Of a stretch of DNA of 64,000 bases, positions 45,156 through 58,622 are shown piece by piece. The notes under the pieces are model-generated. The model saw only the letters and a list, made by a program, of their open reading frames with translations. It ran no database searches and had not been told where the DNA came from. The stretch's first letter is position 1, and every line of letters starts with the position of its first letter. Position numbers and translations under genes: made by a program. This DNA comes from Brevipalpus yothersi. Its lineage: Eukaryota > Arthropoda > Arachnida > Trombidiformes > Tenuipalpidae. Where the stretch lies: assembly GCA_003956705.1 (NCBI GenBank), contig QZCP01000579.1:130950-194949 (forward strand), given 5' to 3'.

Positions 45156-48110
45156 ACTGTTCATCAAACCACTTACCGGTGCTGGTGGATTGTTCCTTTT
45201 TTGAATTTATCATCATCATCCATAGGACTAAGGCTTCAAATACTAGCTCATCATCTAGTCAACATCATCACAACCATCAATATCATCATCATTTGACATC
45301 AGTGATTGTATCGGATCATCGCAATATTGGTTATCTCTCTAACGGATCTTATACAAACTCTTACATTCTCATCTCAACTTTAGGTGAGTAGCTAATTTTC
45401 GAAAAATTTTCCACTTCCAATGTATTAGATAGATACAGATTCGAATATATTCTCACAAGTTTCGTTGATATTGGCGAAAAATACTTCACCAATAAACATA
45501 AAAAAACGTTCAATTCAAGAGAGAATAACCAGAATTTGTGAATATGAGATTCCAACTTTTTATGAATCTCTTTCTAATCAGTTCGCTATTCCGTCAACTT
45601 TTTCTCATCATTTTTCAATAACCAAAATTTTTTATGACAGTGAAAGACAAGTTAAATTTTAGATATTCCTAGACCGAATAATTGGTAATATGAGTTGATT
45701 GTTGAACTGAAAGAGTGAAATAAGAATCTTTTGGATTTCAAGATCTCACTAATTGGAGGCTAAAGTTTGAAGTTCGTTGTGTAGACTCTAACTCAAACTT
45801 TTTTATCCATTACTGAGCTAATTATGGATTCTTGTTGAATCGCCGATTCATTAGCGGCTCGAGTTTGAATCTGAACTCAACTATGCTGTCTGATGCGTGC
45901 AAAATTATCTCTCTCAATCGAGCCTGATTTTGTGTTGATGTGTTAGAATTTTTATAATATTCTGAAAGCTACTGGAATATCAACCGGCTGATTATTGAAA
46001 TCACTTCAATTCATATTTATCGTTTGCTCAGCTGATGGGTGATGAAGGTGAACATCAATGATTCCGGAAATTATTTTCAGCCAAAACATTCGGTACACAT
46101 GCATGTTGTGTACACATTCCAGTGTATTCACATGCCCTCCGATATGTCCAGTTCTCGAGGGTATCAGCAAAAATATTTCACTTCTTTTCCACTTCTTTTT
46201 CACTTTTCTGACAGTGAATTCTGATGAATTCCCAAGTTATACCTGAATTTATTTTCTCCTTCCAGCATCAATAGAAAAGATGTTGACACATCTATCAGGT
46301 GAAGCGAACCTTCAAGAAAATCTAGAAACAATCTATCCTGAAACTTAGCACTTCACTGTCTTCAGCCAATTCGAGTCCAAAAGATCCCATCAAATTTCAG
46401 ATTCTACCAGAAAGAATAGAGAGTGAAACGAAAGAGTTAGAGATGGTCATACCAGTTATTCAGATCTGAATTTTCGTAGGTTATTTCACAAAAACACTAT
46501 TGGGATGTAGATTCTAGTAGATTCCAGTAGACAGGTTCATACCGATAGATTGAGAGAGAGGAAAGATGAAAAATATTATTAGCTAAAGGCTATGTTGATA
46601 GGCTTGTTGGCCATTATTATTGTTACATGAATATCATCATTATTGAATGTGAATATGCTCCACTAAGTAGGGTTGCGAAAGAGAGAAAAAAAAGAAGAAA
46701 AAAAGGAGAGAAAAACGAAAGATAAATAAGATGAAGAAGCAGTTTAGCTGATAAAAAAGTAACATGAAATAGTGAGAATAGAATCATGAAGAGCAAAAGT
46801 AATAATGGCAACAATGCCCGTGGATCATCGATCATCTTACCATTGGCCTTATGATTGGGGTTCGAGCCATAAGGCTGGTGGAAATAGTTTGTAGGAAGAA
46901 AAGAATAGTACATAGCAGAACATGGGAGGATTGAAAGAGAGAGGGAATAAAAAATTTTTCCAAAGCAAAAAGTAGGCCCATATACCTATGTATAGAATGG
47001 AATCCAATCAGTCCAATAAACGTTGCATGAGTGTGATAAAAAATTCTTTTATCTTTTTCACACATTCTTCTAGTGATCATGAAAATATATATATTTCTAT
47101 CATGTGAGAAAAGAGAGAATACAGTAAGCGTATATCGTGTGGAAGATAAAATAGATGTTTGGTTGATAAAATTTTAAGACTTCTGAACAAGAAGACATCG
47201 AATCACTTTAATATTACTCATCAGTACCAATATCTTTCTTTTCGAATGCTTTCTCTTTCTTTCTTTCTCTTTTCCTTATTTCATTGAAAGAAAAGGTTTT
47301 CCTCACACTTTTCTATTTCGTTGAAGAAAAACAGAGATAAATTCTCTTCTCATCTCTCATCCTGATCTCACATAGTAACTCTTGAAATCCATCTCAATTC
47401 CTGGTTGCTCAGACATTTGTATTCGATGATTTTCCTCAGCAACTTGAACAAGAGTGATCGATACTTTATCCAGGAGTGAAGATTCTCTCTACTAACTTAC
47501 TTTGATTTTTATTCTCTATTTCGGGTTGCTTTCTGCCTTCTAACTGTGATCATCTAAATTCTGGAAATTTTCTGGCTTTTTCATCAGTTCGTCCCACAAT
47601 TTCTATTACTAATTCATCACAATCAAAACGGGATCAGATGCTAGGCAACACTTATACAGTGCAAAAAAATACCGTTAACCATGAACTTTATCAGTTCGTA
47701 TGTGCTTACAAGAGCGATAGATAGAAGAATAATAGTGTTTGGTGCTAATGATAAGCGAAAAGAAACGAAATTCTCTAGAGTAGATAAGATATTTCCAATG
47801 AAATCGATTTACATTCTCATGAGAATTGGTAGAGAATTTGAAGGAAGAGAGAGAAAATAGCAAAGGAATCCAGCCAATCAAGCTGGAAAGCATCGAGCTT
47901 TGATGAGAGAGAGAAAAATTTAGTTCACCTCACTAGTTTCATGGTTATTTGTATGTTTTACGAGCTTATCATTTGAATGCCATTTCCATTCCAAATTGGA
48001 TCCCTCTCTCTTCCCTCCATTTCTCTAGGAGGCTAAATTCTATCTGATTCAGATTATCCAGAATGTGTGTGCTCGAGGTAAATCGACCAGCAAAGAGAAT
48101 CGAAAACGCC

Positions 48111-48114
<4 letters not shown>

Positions 48115-48154
<40 letters not shown>
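48115..48154 (+). repeat. (AG)n microsatellite
   Basis: About 40 bases of uninterrupted AG. Confidence 0.95.
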
Positions 48155-48155
<1 letters not shown>

Positions 48156-49305
48156 AATAGCAGTAAGAATTGATTAAAGATAAATTATATAACCTAACCG
48201 TTGGCCACAACAATGAGAATCGAACCAAATTGTGTCCAATTTCTAATTGTTCTTATCTATTCTAATACTCACTGGATTTTGATGACCAGCTCATTCATTC
48301 ATCTATCCTTTGTGACCATTTTGTTTGGTAAGAAAAATTGTCGTCATCATGATGCTAGTCATTAATTATGTTCCCAGATTCTTGCAAGCTGGATAGGTTT
48401 CGGGTTAACCGCACAAAATTATCACTCAATTTGGGCATCTAAGAGCATGCCATCAGTGAACATTTTGAGCAAAGTAAAGTAAACTGAGAGTTCTGTGAGA
48501 ACATTGCTGAATATGAGTCCTTTTTCATCATTCAATATGCCCAGGAGATATGAAGGAATGATGGAACTGATATATTGACCAATACTAATGATTGAGAGAT
48601 ATTGGTCAAGAAAACTAAGCTCGAATCACCGAAAAAAAGATGATGTAAGAAAATACTCTCCACTCATTTCATAAGCAATACGTGAATCCTTATATCATCA
48701 TATTAGAATACCTTTTGATTTATTCCTCTTTCTTAGAAACTTCTGGGAAATTTTTGGCTTGATACTCATAACTATCTATGTTTTGGCTAGAAATTTCTTC
48801 CATACTCACATGAACCAAATCAGATACTCACAACACCATCATGTTTCATTTTGCCACCCTCAATCTCCTCCTACACTCTATTCTCTTCTTCTGGTCAACC
48901 CTTTCCTTTCTCTCTCTTCTCAGCCGACATTCATTCCATGAACACATAATTCTGTTCAAAGTGCTTACACTGTACACTATTCGTTCATCTTATTCTTGGA
49001 AATTCTGAAAGAAGAGGCCGAGCTACTTACTCACTTCATTTCTCCTTCTTCCATCTTTTGCTTGATCAGGAATGAGGAGAGAGAGAGAGAGAGACAAGGT
49101 TGACCATTAATGCGCCAAAGTTAAATGACATGCTGACAATTCTGTCAGTCTTCGCTCCACAAGATCAGGTTCAATTTAACGACGTTACTCGGCATTATGA
49201 GCAAACCATTATTCGATCGATTCTCTTTCCTTGGTGAGCCCTGAATCGTACTTCCAGGGCAAAGAAGAAGGGCTGAAAAGTAGGCAAAAGAGACGAGGAA
49301 GAGGA

Positions 49306-49308
<3 letters not shown>

Positions 49309-49386
<78 letters not shown>
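49309..49386 (+). repeat. (GA)n microsatellite
   Basis: About 78 bases of uninterrupted GA, the longest fully sequenced dinucleotide tract in the window. Shorter CT runs lie at about 49503-49522. Confidence 0.95.
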
Positions 49387-49389
<3 letters not shown>

Positions 49390-50064
49390 GATGCTGGTGC
49401 ATGAGCATCACATATACATCCAGTGAGTGCGCCCAATTGCTCTTCTTTCTCTTTTTCTCTCTCTCTTTCTCTTCATTCACTTCCTACATCATTACTCGAA
49501 CCTCTCTCTCTCTCTCTCTCTCTTCCTCCCTTTCTCTTTTGCCCTTTTCAGTTTTGGGCCTTTTCTCAGCCCACCGCCTTCTTTTCCAGCCAACCCCACT
49601 TTATCTTGATTCATTTTGGTGTGTGTATGTGGAGAGAGAAAGAACGATTCAATCTGATCATCCGGATATCGTCTTGGAACACCTTATCCATCCTCTCTAT
49701 GGATGAATTTGACCACATTCTTCTGCATTATTTTTCTAGATTGCCTTTCAATGCTCATCTCGATCTTCCATCTTTGCTGAATTCCCTTTTTCGTTTGTGA
49801 TCTTTCTCTTTCCCTTTCTCCCTAACAGCAACCACTATCATCAGAGTCGATGATGATCATCATGGTGATCATCTCTTCCGGCTCTTTTTCCTTTTTTCCC
49901 TCTGGTATACTCATACACATACACAGTAGGCTTTTTCATCTTCGTTTGTTGTTTTTCTTCTTCCTCTCCATCTTATTCTCTTTTGCTTTCGATCCCCCTC
50001 TTATCACTGATCCGGATGCTGTGAGTGTTCAGAGTAGAAGAAGAAGATTCTCTTAGAACATAGC

Positions 50065-50067
<3 letters not shown>

Positions 50068-50109
<42 letters not shown>
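50068..50109 (+). repeat. (GA)n microsatellite
   Basis: About 42 bases of GA. Confidence 0.95.
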
Positions 50110-50111
<2 letters not shown>

Positions 50112-53100
50112 CAAAGAGTATTCGATTACATTTAAAAAGCTTCGAGAGCTTATGTGTGTTTATATTTAGAGGGAGAAAAGGATCCAGAATCAAGATCAAA
50201 CACATTGGATAAGACAAATTGGTGTAGATAAAAAGAAAGAAAGAGAGAGCTAGTATTCCGGATGAACATGAGATGATTCCTTGAAATTCTTCCCATTCTT
50301 CACTTGATTCTTTGTAGCCAATTGAAACCCGGTTAGTATATCTCTTCAACCTTCAACCTTCAACTTTTTCTCTATTTCTATAAATATATATGTTTTTCTA
50401 TGTGTGTATTTTGTGAATAATGATGATGATCATCATCGATTTCACTCTGATTGACTTCAAATGAGTTTCGATTATCTTTCGCTTTGCTCTTGATTCCTTC
50501 TTTAATCGCTTCATCTACTGTCTGGCAAAAGCTTTTGTGATGCTCACCATTTTTTTGCCTTCTTTCTCTCTATCTTTTCCAATGTGAGTTCAGATAATTC
50601 TCCATTAATTAGGGGCCATGATTTGAATACTTTAATTATACATATATATTCTCTCTAGCTCAGTATACTTGATGAATCTTTAGGGTTAGTAGAGGTACGA
50701 AAAAAATAGACTGAAAAGTAGAGAAAAACCGTATCCAACTCTACAAACACACACACACATATATTCACCCAAAATACTAGGGAAAGAATGCTCCGGTGGA
50801 AATGAAAAACAAGTTGAGTTGAGAGTAAAGAGAAATAGACAGATAGAAAACGAAGAAGAAAAATAAAATGTAGAGCAAAACGATTGGGTTGCAAATGCAA
50901 GTGATGCTAAAATGGATGGGAAAAGAAGGAAGAATGAAGAATAGAAGAAGAAGAAGAAGAAGAAAATGGTTTCGTTTTGCTTACAAAGTGTTCACAGTAT
51001 TTTGTTTCTCTTTTCCATCTCTTTCACTTTATTCAAACCCTGTTTATTCAAAGTTTACTCTCATGGAATACTCTTTTCCCTTTGATTCACTATTTTCGAT
51101 ACGATGATTCCCTTTTTTGCATTCAAAAAGGTTTTGTGTGTATGTGTGTCCTTCACACACAAACACATACAGATAGAAAGTTGGTTCAATCATGATAAAA
51201 ATCGCTAATCAGGCAAACCTTCTACTGGCTGTATTCGGTATTCGGGTAATGAATGAGAACAAAACAGAATAAGACAGTAACATTGACTGATGAATTGAAT
51301 ACAAATTCTGTTCACATCAAAATTGAGCTGATACTATTGGATTCTTTTTCTCCATTTTCTGCTATGAAAGCTATCGCTTCTCATCCGAAACAATCAAACC
51401 CAAATAATCTGATTCAAAAAGTGACAAAAAATCCTATTCTTCCATCAAACCGATGAGAATGATCATTTGAAGGGTAAATGATTCAAGCAAGATTTAGTTT
51501 ACACTTTCGGAGGCTATTTACGAAATGTACACATGCCTAGAATAATCAAGCATGATGTATATGTGTGGAATGATTATTTGAAGGATCGGAATCTTTTTTT
51601 CCGCTACTTTTGCTGATCCAATGAAAATTCGATGAAGCATACAGCCTTGAAAAATCAACTCCATTCAATCGTGATGCATATTCGAATCTGGGTAATATGA
51701 ACATTTGAATTGGAAAGGTTAAAATGATTGGTGACGGTAAATCAAGGCCAATATTGTCATCATAATTTTCTAGATCAAGAATACAAACAGATACAGACAC
51801 TTATACACCAGAAAGAGAAAACTTTTATATCCAAATCTCGATGATTATTGGCAAGTGAAAATGAAGAAGCAAAAAAGCAGATCGAAAAAAAACAGAATCT
51901 GATACCTTGAATTAAGATCAGTCTTGAGAAAGAGAGGGACAGAGAGAGCAAGCAAAATATTGATGAAGATTTGTGCCTTTTGCATGAGATCACGTTGCCA
52001 TAAACCATAATCCAGAAGTTGAATGTGACCAGAAAAAGAATAGACCCATTGCGAAAATATCGCTTGGCCTCATGATGATGAGGTTTAGCTATCTGATATC
52101 TTTCGTCTTTTTTTCTGCTGATCTTGGGTAATGATCATCTGGGATATATCTGAGAATGATGATGGTGATGATCGAGCAATATTGTAATCTGAAGAAGAAT
52201 ATATTCGAAATAGATACATATATGAGAGAGAGAGAGAGAAGATGAGCAGTAACCGTTTGATAGCCTCCAGATTCTGGTTTCTGCAAAAATTAAGCTCCAA
52301 GTTCTGGCTACTGAATTGGATGGAAAGAATTCTTGAGTTTAAAGATTTTCATCCTTCATTCTTCTCTCTATCTCAATCCATTGATTCTGGAGTAAGCCAT
52401 TTTGGAAGGCTCCCATGAAAACCTAAGCAATTTTTCTTTTTTCGCTCTCTCTTCCTCTCTCATACACACACATATACACACACATTCATTCATCCACACT
52501 TGGAACCTACAGAATGAAACCATCCGGAGAAATGATTCATGATAATATCAATTCAATGAGTCAAAAATTATCCCCTCTACCACACTATTGAAGGTTCCCA
52601 TTCCTTTTTTCTTTCTTCAATTTGAGAGAAAGAGAGAGAAAAAATTTCTGCTTCTCTTTCGTTGAAATACTATTATCAGCTGAGATAGCATTTTTTCTTG
52701 TTCTCATTTCTCTGGAAGCAGAATGATCTTAGGGAAAGAAGAGAGAGAGAGAAAAAAAAGATGGAAAGGATGAGGAAAGAGAAAGAGAAAGAGGATCATT
52801 CTTATTCACAGATATTGACTGATCTCAAGCGAGACATGAACTCAATCATCCAAATAGGCAAATATATATTCCCAATGTGTACTTGCTCATGAATATCTTG
52901 AAAAGTAGCATACACTATGAGCATCATATTCAACCATAATAATATCTACCACACATACATGTATATCCGCAAGTATGTGAGAGAAGGGAGAGAGAGAACG
53001 CTGAAGGAAGACAAAAAATTTGGTGTAAATTATCATCATCATTACTCATGCATCATACTTGTGATGGAATGCATACAAGTTTGACGAGTACCAGGCATGA

Positions 53101-53359
53101 GGCTTAAGTATATAGCTCAGATTTTTGTAGCATCATCTCTTATATTGTGGTGTTCTGTGTGTATATATATGTTAGATCTTTATCTGTGATTGAGGTTGAA
53201 TGCCGTGAGAAGAGATGCTGGATAGAGAGAGGAACCATAAGTGTGTGTGCATATTTGAGAGATGAAGAGGAGGATAGGAAGGAGATACCTTTTTCTTTCA
53301 CACTCAAAGTATTTCTCAAGGAATCTTAAGCATACAAGCTTTCGAAGACCGAGAAAGAG

Positions 53360-53393
<34 letters not shown>

Positions 53394-53861
53394 CTGAAGG
53401 AAGAGAAAAGCATCAAACAGCAAGCCAACATCCAGGCAAGCGAAAAGCATTCCGATATTCGTGGTTCATATTTCATCGGATAATGAGATTTCCTTCGGTT
53501 CCTTGAGAAAAAGAGTAGTAGTAGGAGTAGTGTAGAGAGAGAGAGAGAGAGAAAGAAAGAGAGAGAGAGAGGCAAAAAAGAAAGAGAGGAAGAGAACGAA
53601 CCTTTCAGTTTGGTCCGTTTCCTTCGGGTATCGATCCAAATGTGGTGAGCATTCCTCTTTGTTAGATAATCGATATCGTACTTCAGAAGAGAATAGCAAA
53701 GGAGGAGAGAAAGAGAAAGTGAGTTCAATCAACGACAACTTGCTTTGGTGCCTTTTTCTTTTTCGTTTCTTCATTCCATACGATTCTACAACCTCTCTCT
53801 TTCTTTCTCTCTTTCTCTCTCCTCCTCAATCCTATTCTATGAGCTTTCCAATTCACCTTAT

Positions 53862-53894
<33 letters not shown>

Positions 53895-54053
53895 CTCAAT
53901 CCATGTTGTGTTCTTCTCTGTCTCTTTCGCTCGCTTAGCTGATTAGATCCGGAAGGAGGAAACAAAGATGAGAGCAAGAGAGAGAAGAAAACTATGATTA
54001 GTGGAATTCTATCTCAGGCATCCATTGACATTCAGATCGGTAAGTGAAGGTAT

Positions 54054-54055
<2 letters not shown>

Positions 54056-54084
<29 letters not shown>
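54056..54084 (+). repeat. (AG)n microsatellite
   Basis: About 29 bases of AG. Confidence 0.9.
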
Positions 54085-54086
<2 letters not shown>

Positions 54087-54870
54087 CCTTGTAGCCGTTC
54101 CAGTTCAGTGTTCTGTATAGCATATCATTGGTAAGAAGATTTTCCGATGGACAAGTTAGAATTAGGTGTGAGAGAGGATTGAACAAATCGGTTAGTTGAA
54201 TTTATCCTCTGTCAAATAATATTGGAGATCAAGAAGTTCATGAGTATGTAGGGAAGGGAGAGAGAGAGAGAAAACTTCTCATTCTTTACTGACAGACAAT
54301 AAACAAAAGTCTGTGTAAGTCAACGAGTGTGAAAAGATTTTCAAGTGATCAAAGTCGAGTCAAAGTGAATTAGATAACAATAATATGTGTAAAGTTCTCC
54401 CCAAACCAAGAGTAAACCCAATTGTCGGGTATTGTGAAAGTGAATCCCTTTGAATCTCAATCAGATGCGATGTTTCCAAGTGTGTGGATGCATATTTCCA
54501 GAACAAATGCATGAATGTACATTTATTTATAAATATGAATAGACACACGTGTATCGTGAAATATTTGATTCCAAAGGAGAATAACAGAAAATAGATTGGC
54601 TAATAAACGGGAAGAGAGAAAGAGGAAAAGAGAGGGGAGAGAGAAAGAAAACGTGGTGAACGTTGAACAATTTATAAAACATCTAATGATGATTCTCTCT
54701 TTATTCCAAATCCTTTTAATGATCCATTCCTCCATCAGCCTTTCTAGTCTCTTTTTCTCAACTCTCATATATATATGAGTATGTGAGTATATAAAGAAAA
54801 CCGGTGACTTTTTCACCATTGAATGCAATATGAATGGGACTCTTGGATGAAATAAATGCTTGCTCAGTTG

Positions 54871-54873
<3 letters not shown>

Positions 54874-54931
<58 letters not shown>
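54874..54931 (+). repeat. (AG)n microsatellite
   Basis: About 58 bases of AG. Confidence 0.95.
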
Positions 54932-54933
<2 letters not shown>

Positions 54934-55810
54934 AAAGAGTGAATGAAAGAAGCTGCTCAAATGCCGGCTCTCATCTGTTCAATTCACTGTGGCTATTATT
55001 ATTGAGCAAAAGAATTGGTGTGATAAAAACAACGCTATCCATCATGAGGTTCCCAAATAGAATGGATTGTTTGCCTTTATTAGAAATCTATCGATTCTTT
55101 ATATATATATCTACATTCTTTACTTTGCTCTACTGTTTGGCTGTCTGATTAGGATCAGTATTCTCGCTTTCCCCTCTCTTCTAAGACTAGCTCTCTGACG
55201 CTGGATGCTTTCTAGTCTATTCCCTAATTCTTTTGATTCTTTCCCCAGTTACTCCATAGACTCCACTTCTGTGTGAAGGTATGCCCCAGTTTTCTCCACA
55301 TTTTGCTCACCAAATTCTTTTTCTTCGCTTTCTTCATCAAGTTCATTAAGCAAGAAAGAAAAGCAAAAAGAGAGTAAGTAGAATAGGAAAAGCAAACCTT
55401 TTCTCTCTCTCTCCCTTTCATCGAAAAAAAAGCTGATCCAATGACTATTACTGTGTGCAATACGCTATCACTATTACCCAATGTCCAGTTGATTAGAGAA
55501 AGAGAGAGAAAGAGAGACAAGAATAGTTGACCAGTACAAGAAGGCATACTTCTTATCAATGTTCCTGGGCAATATGCTCTGATAGACAAATGGTACAACA
55601 CACAAAAAGCCTTCTCTTTTCATAACCATGTTAGAACAATAGTACAATAGAATGTTTGTTTTTCTATTTACATCTACTGAAGAGATTATGATGTAATACG
55701 ATGATTTTTTTCCCGCCATCATCATCACAATGCCTTGTAGCTGGATATGTGTATGTAAGTGAATCAGCAACCCCATTATTCGCTTTCATAGATATACAAA
55801 ACTTTTAGAG

Positions 55811-55813
<3 letters not shown>

Positions 55814-55854
<41 letters not shown>
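55814..55854 (+). repeat. (AG)n microsatellite
   Basis: About 41 bases of AG. Confidence 0.95.
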
Positions 55855-55856
<2 letters not shown>

Positions 55857-57103
55857 AGATGTATATGTATGAAGCATAGTAATGACTGGGCAAAGAATAC
55901 ATTTATTACATACACAAACACAGAAAAAGTTCCATGGTCAAGTTTTTCATGATATTCGTATGTATTCCTGTGAAAGTTCATGGACTAGAAAAAAAGGAGA
56001 AGAGAAAAATTAGATATTTTGAAGATTTGTGTAGAATACAAATAATTTTCCTCTTTCTTCTCACCCTCTTTGCCCTATTCTCTTTTTCCATTCTTTTTTA
56101 CTATTCTCTTGGTTAATTTAATGCAGCCATTTGGAACAAGAATGTTTGAAAATGGTTGAAAGATGAATCAGTTTTAAGACTCATACTGAAAAGAGAGAGA
56201 AAGAGAGTTTTGAATTATTAAAAAAAGAGTCTCAATTACTTTGTATAGTGAACTCAGTGATAGGGTTGAGGGTTGTCAAGAGTTATGCATTTAAAATATT
56301 CATGGACTGAAGATTTGTCATGAGAAAAAGAGGAAGAAAAAAATTTTGAAGCATTGAATATGAGAGCGAGAGAAAGAAAGAGAAGAGAAATAAAACAATT
56401 GCTGTGAGGCATTGAATAAATTGTGATCTGACCTCTGGAAAATTAGAATCTATTAGACATCTTTTTTTTATTCTTTCTCTCTTTTAGTTCTCTTTCAACT
56501 TCATTATATTTTGAACTTGGTGAGCTTCAGTCTCTTTCACTATTTTTTTTCGACGAAAAGAATTCTTCGCCTAGTAGTTTGTCATTCAATTTTATTTGTC
56601 ACCCATTTTGGGAAGGAATATTTTTATATATATATATTCACTCAAAGACACTCTCTCACTCACTCACATACATACACACACGAAAAATGTTTTATCTATC
56701 CAAATCATGATGCAAAGATATATTTTGCACACAAGTTCCCAAGTGATTTTCCGAGAGTGAGTGAGAGAGATGGATTTGGAATGTATCATCTGGCAGAGGA
56801 ATGCAAAATTTTTTACAGTAAAAGTAAAAGTGAAGAATAACTGAGAGCACTGGAGAGGATGACTGAAGATGCTAGGGAAAAGAAGAAGTAATAGCTAGCA
56901 AGAAGAAGAGGAAGGAGTACTAGGAGAATAAAAAGAGAAGAAGAAGAAGAGGAGAAAAATTGGAAATTGAAGGAAAAACTTGCACACACACAAATATATA
57001 TATACAGAGTCATACTTTAGTCAGCAAAGATCGAAAGGGCTGAGAGAGATCGCTCGATCGATTATTGAAACACCATTTTCTCCAGCATTCTTTTTATATA
57101 TCG

Positions 57104-57106
<3 letters not shown>

Positions 57107-57155
<49 letters not shown>
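57107..57155 (+). repeat. (CT)n microsatellite
   Basis: About 49 bases of CT, followed by a TTC/TCT-rich stretch to about 57290. A complementary (GA)n tract lies at 57478-57510. Confidence 0.95.
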
Positions 57156-57158
<3 letters not shown>

Positions 57159-57463
57159 GAGAGCTTTTCACTTGTGAAACTGATTTTCTCTCTTCTTCTT
57201 CTCCTCCTCTTCTTATTCTTTCCACTTTTAAACTTTTTTCTTTTTTCTTCTTCGTCCTTCTCGATGCTATACTTTCTCTCTTGGAGGAATTGGAATAGAA
57301 AAATATCATAACTTCTTTCTGCTTTCATCATCGCACGCTGTGCACTGTGTATTCAACTGTCAACACACACATACTAACAATCAACTTGCAACTGTTAAGA
57401 AGTCTACCAGAAGAAGAATAGTGAAAAAAGAAGAAGAAGAAGCTCTATGATAGGGATCCCTCT

Positions 57464-57477
<14 letters not shown>

Positions 57478-57510
<33 letters not shown>
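57478..57510 (+). repeat. (GA)n microsatellite
   Basis: About 33 bases of GA with one interruption. With the CT tract at 57107-57155 it forms a second inverted pair. Confidence 0.9.
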
Positions 57511-58601
57511 TGATTTTTGTATGGAAGAGAAGAAAAAAATCATGAAGGTTGAAACTCTAACTGAGTAATACAATTTTCACTGTATTTATTTACCATTCAG
57601 AAACTATTCCATGACAGTGTTTTTGTTAGGGATGCCCAAATACAATCGCTATGAATATGTCACCCAGAGTGAGAGTGTAATATTCTCTTTTGGCGATAGA
57701 ATATGCTACTGGACTACCTTGTATACAGATGTGTATTCTGAAATACTGGATGCTTGCATATACTGAGCTGGGTTCTGGAATCAGAGTTGAAGAATTTATC
57801 ATGCAAAAGTGAATCGAGCCCAGTATATTGATAAAACCCCTTACAATGAATGTATTTCTAGATATTTTAATGAGCAGAATGGGAGAATATCCCTCTCTCT
57901 CCGTGTATATTGAAAATGTCTGATACTCTTGTGAATTATCAGCGAGAACATATAACACAAATGCATGAATGAACACCCTAAGTATATGTTACAAATGTTT
58001 CCTACCATTCTTGCAGAAAATTCTTGGAATTGAAATTGTGAAATCAGCTCTCGGGACCATTTTAATGGTGCAACACTTCGTACACCATTTTCGAATGAAA
58101 TTTTTTTCTCCTGTTAGCCAAATTTGAGCAATATTGAGCTCAATTTAAAGGCAAATTCGATGACAAACTTGGTCCCTTCTTAAACTTTGTACACTTCCAG
58201 GAAGGTGCTTAAATTACTCTTTCTTTCTTTCTTTCTGTTTTGTATGAGCATTTCTGTTGTTTCTCTTTTCGCCTCCTTAAGCTTGCCAATTGAATTAGAG
58301 AGAAAATGAGATAATAATGAGAATCCATTTCAAGCGCATAATATATTGCTTGGACTAAGTGTAACTATTCTATTTCTCCATGAATATTTGGTTAGACAAG
58401 ACATATAATAGCTTAAATTAAGGGAAAAACATATTAAGGTATGAGAAGAAGAATGTAGGCAAAATTCTTCATTCATTCTACCAACACTATCGCTAGGGCT
58501 TATGTGTGTGCCTTACTCGTTATTCCACCTCATCCACATGAAGAATGTGAAAATACATTGAGATTATCTAGCTGAAGAATGCTTTACCACAGCTTTGTGT
58601 G

Positions 58602-58622
58602 CCACACACACACACACACACA
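58602..58622 (+). repeat. (CA)n microsatellite
   Basis: About 21 bases of CA. Confidence 0.9.

Noticed and set aside
46846..46875. GCCTTATG ... CATAAGGC stem with a GGTTCGAG-like loop, resembling a tRNA T-arm
   Set aside because: No acceptor stem, D-arm or anticodon arm can be drawn around it, so it is a chance inverted repeat.
53180..54000. Overlapping frames of 90-180 codons on both strands
   Set aside because: Low-complexity Ser/Leu/Phe and Lys/Arg/Glu sequence from purine- and pyrimidine-rich DNA.
57626..57976. 116-codon minus-strand frame without obvious low complexity
   Set aside because: No family features, no splice or poly(A) support, and a frame of this length is expected a few times by chance in 64 kb at this base composition.
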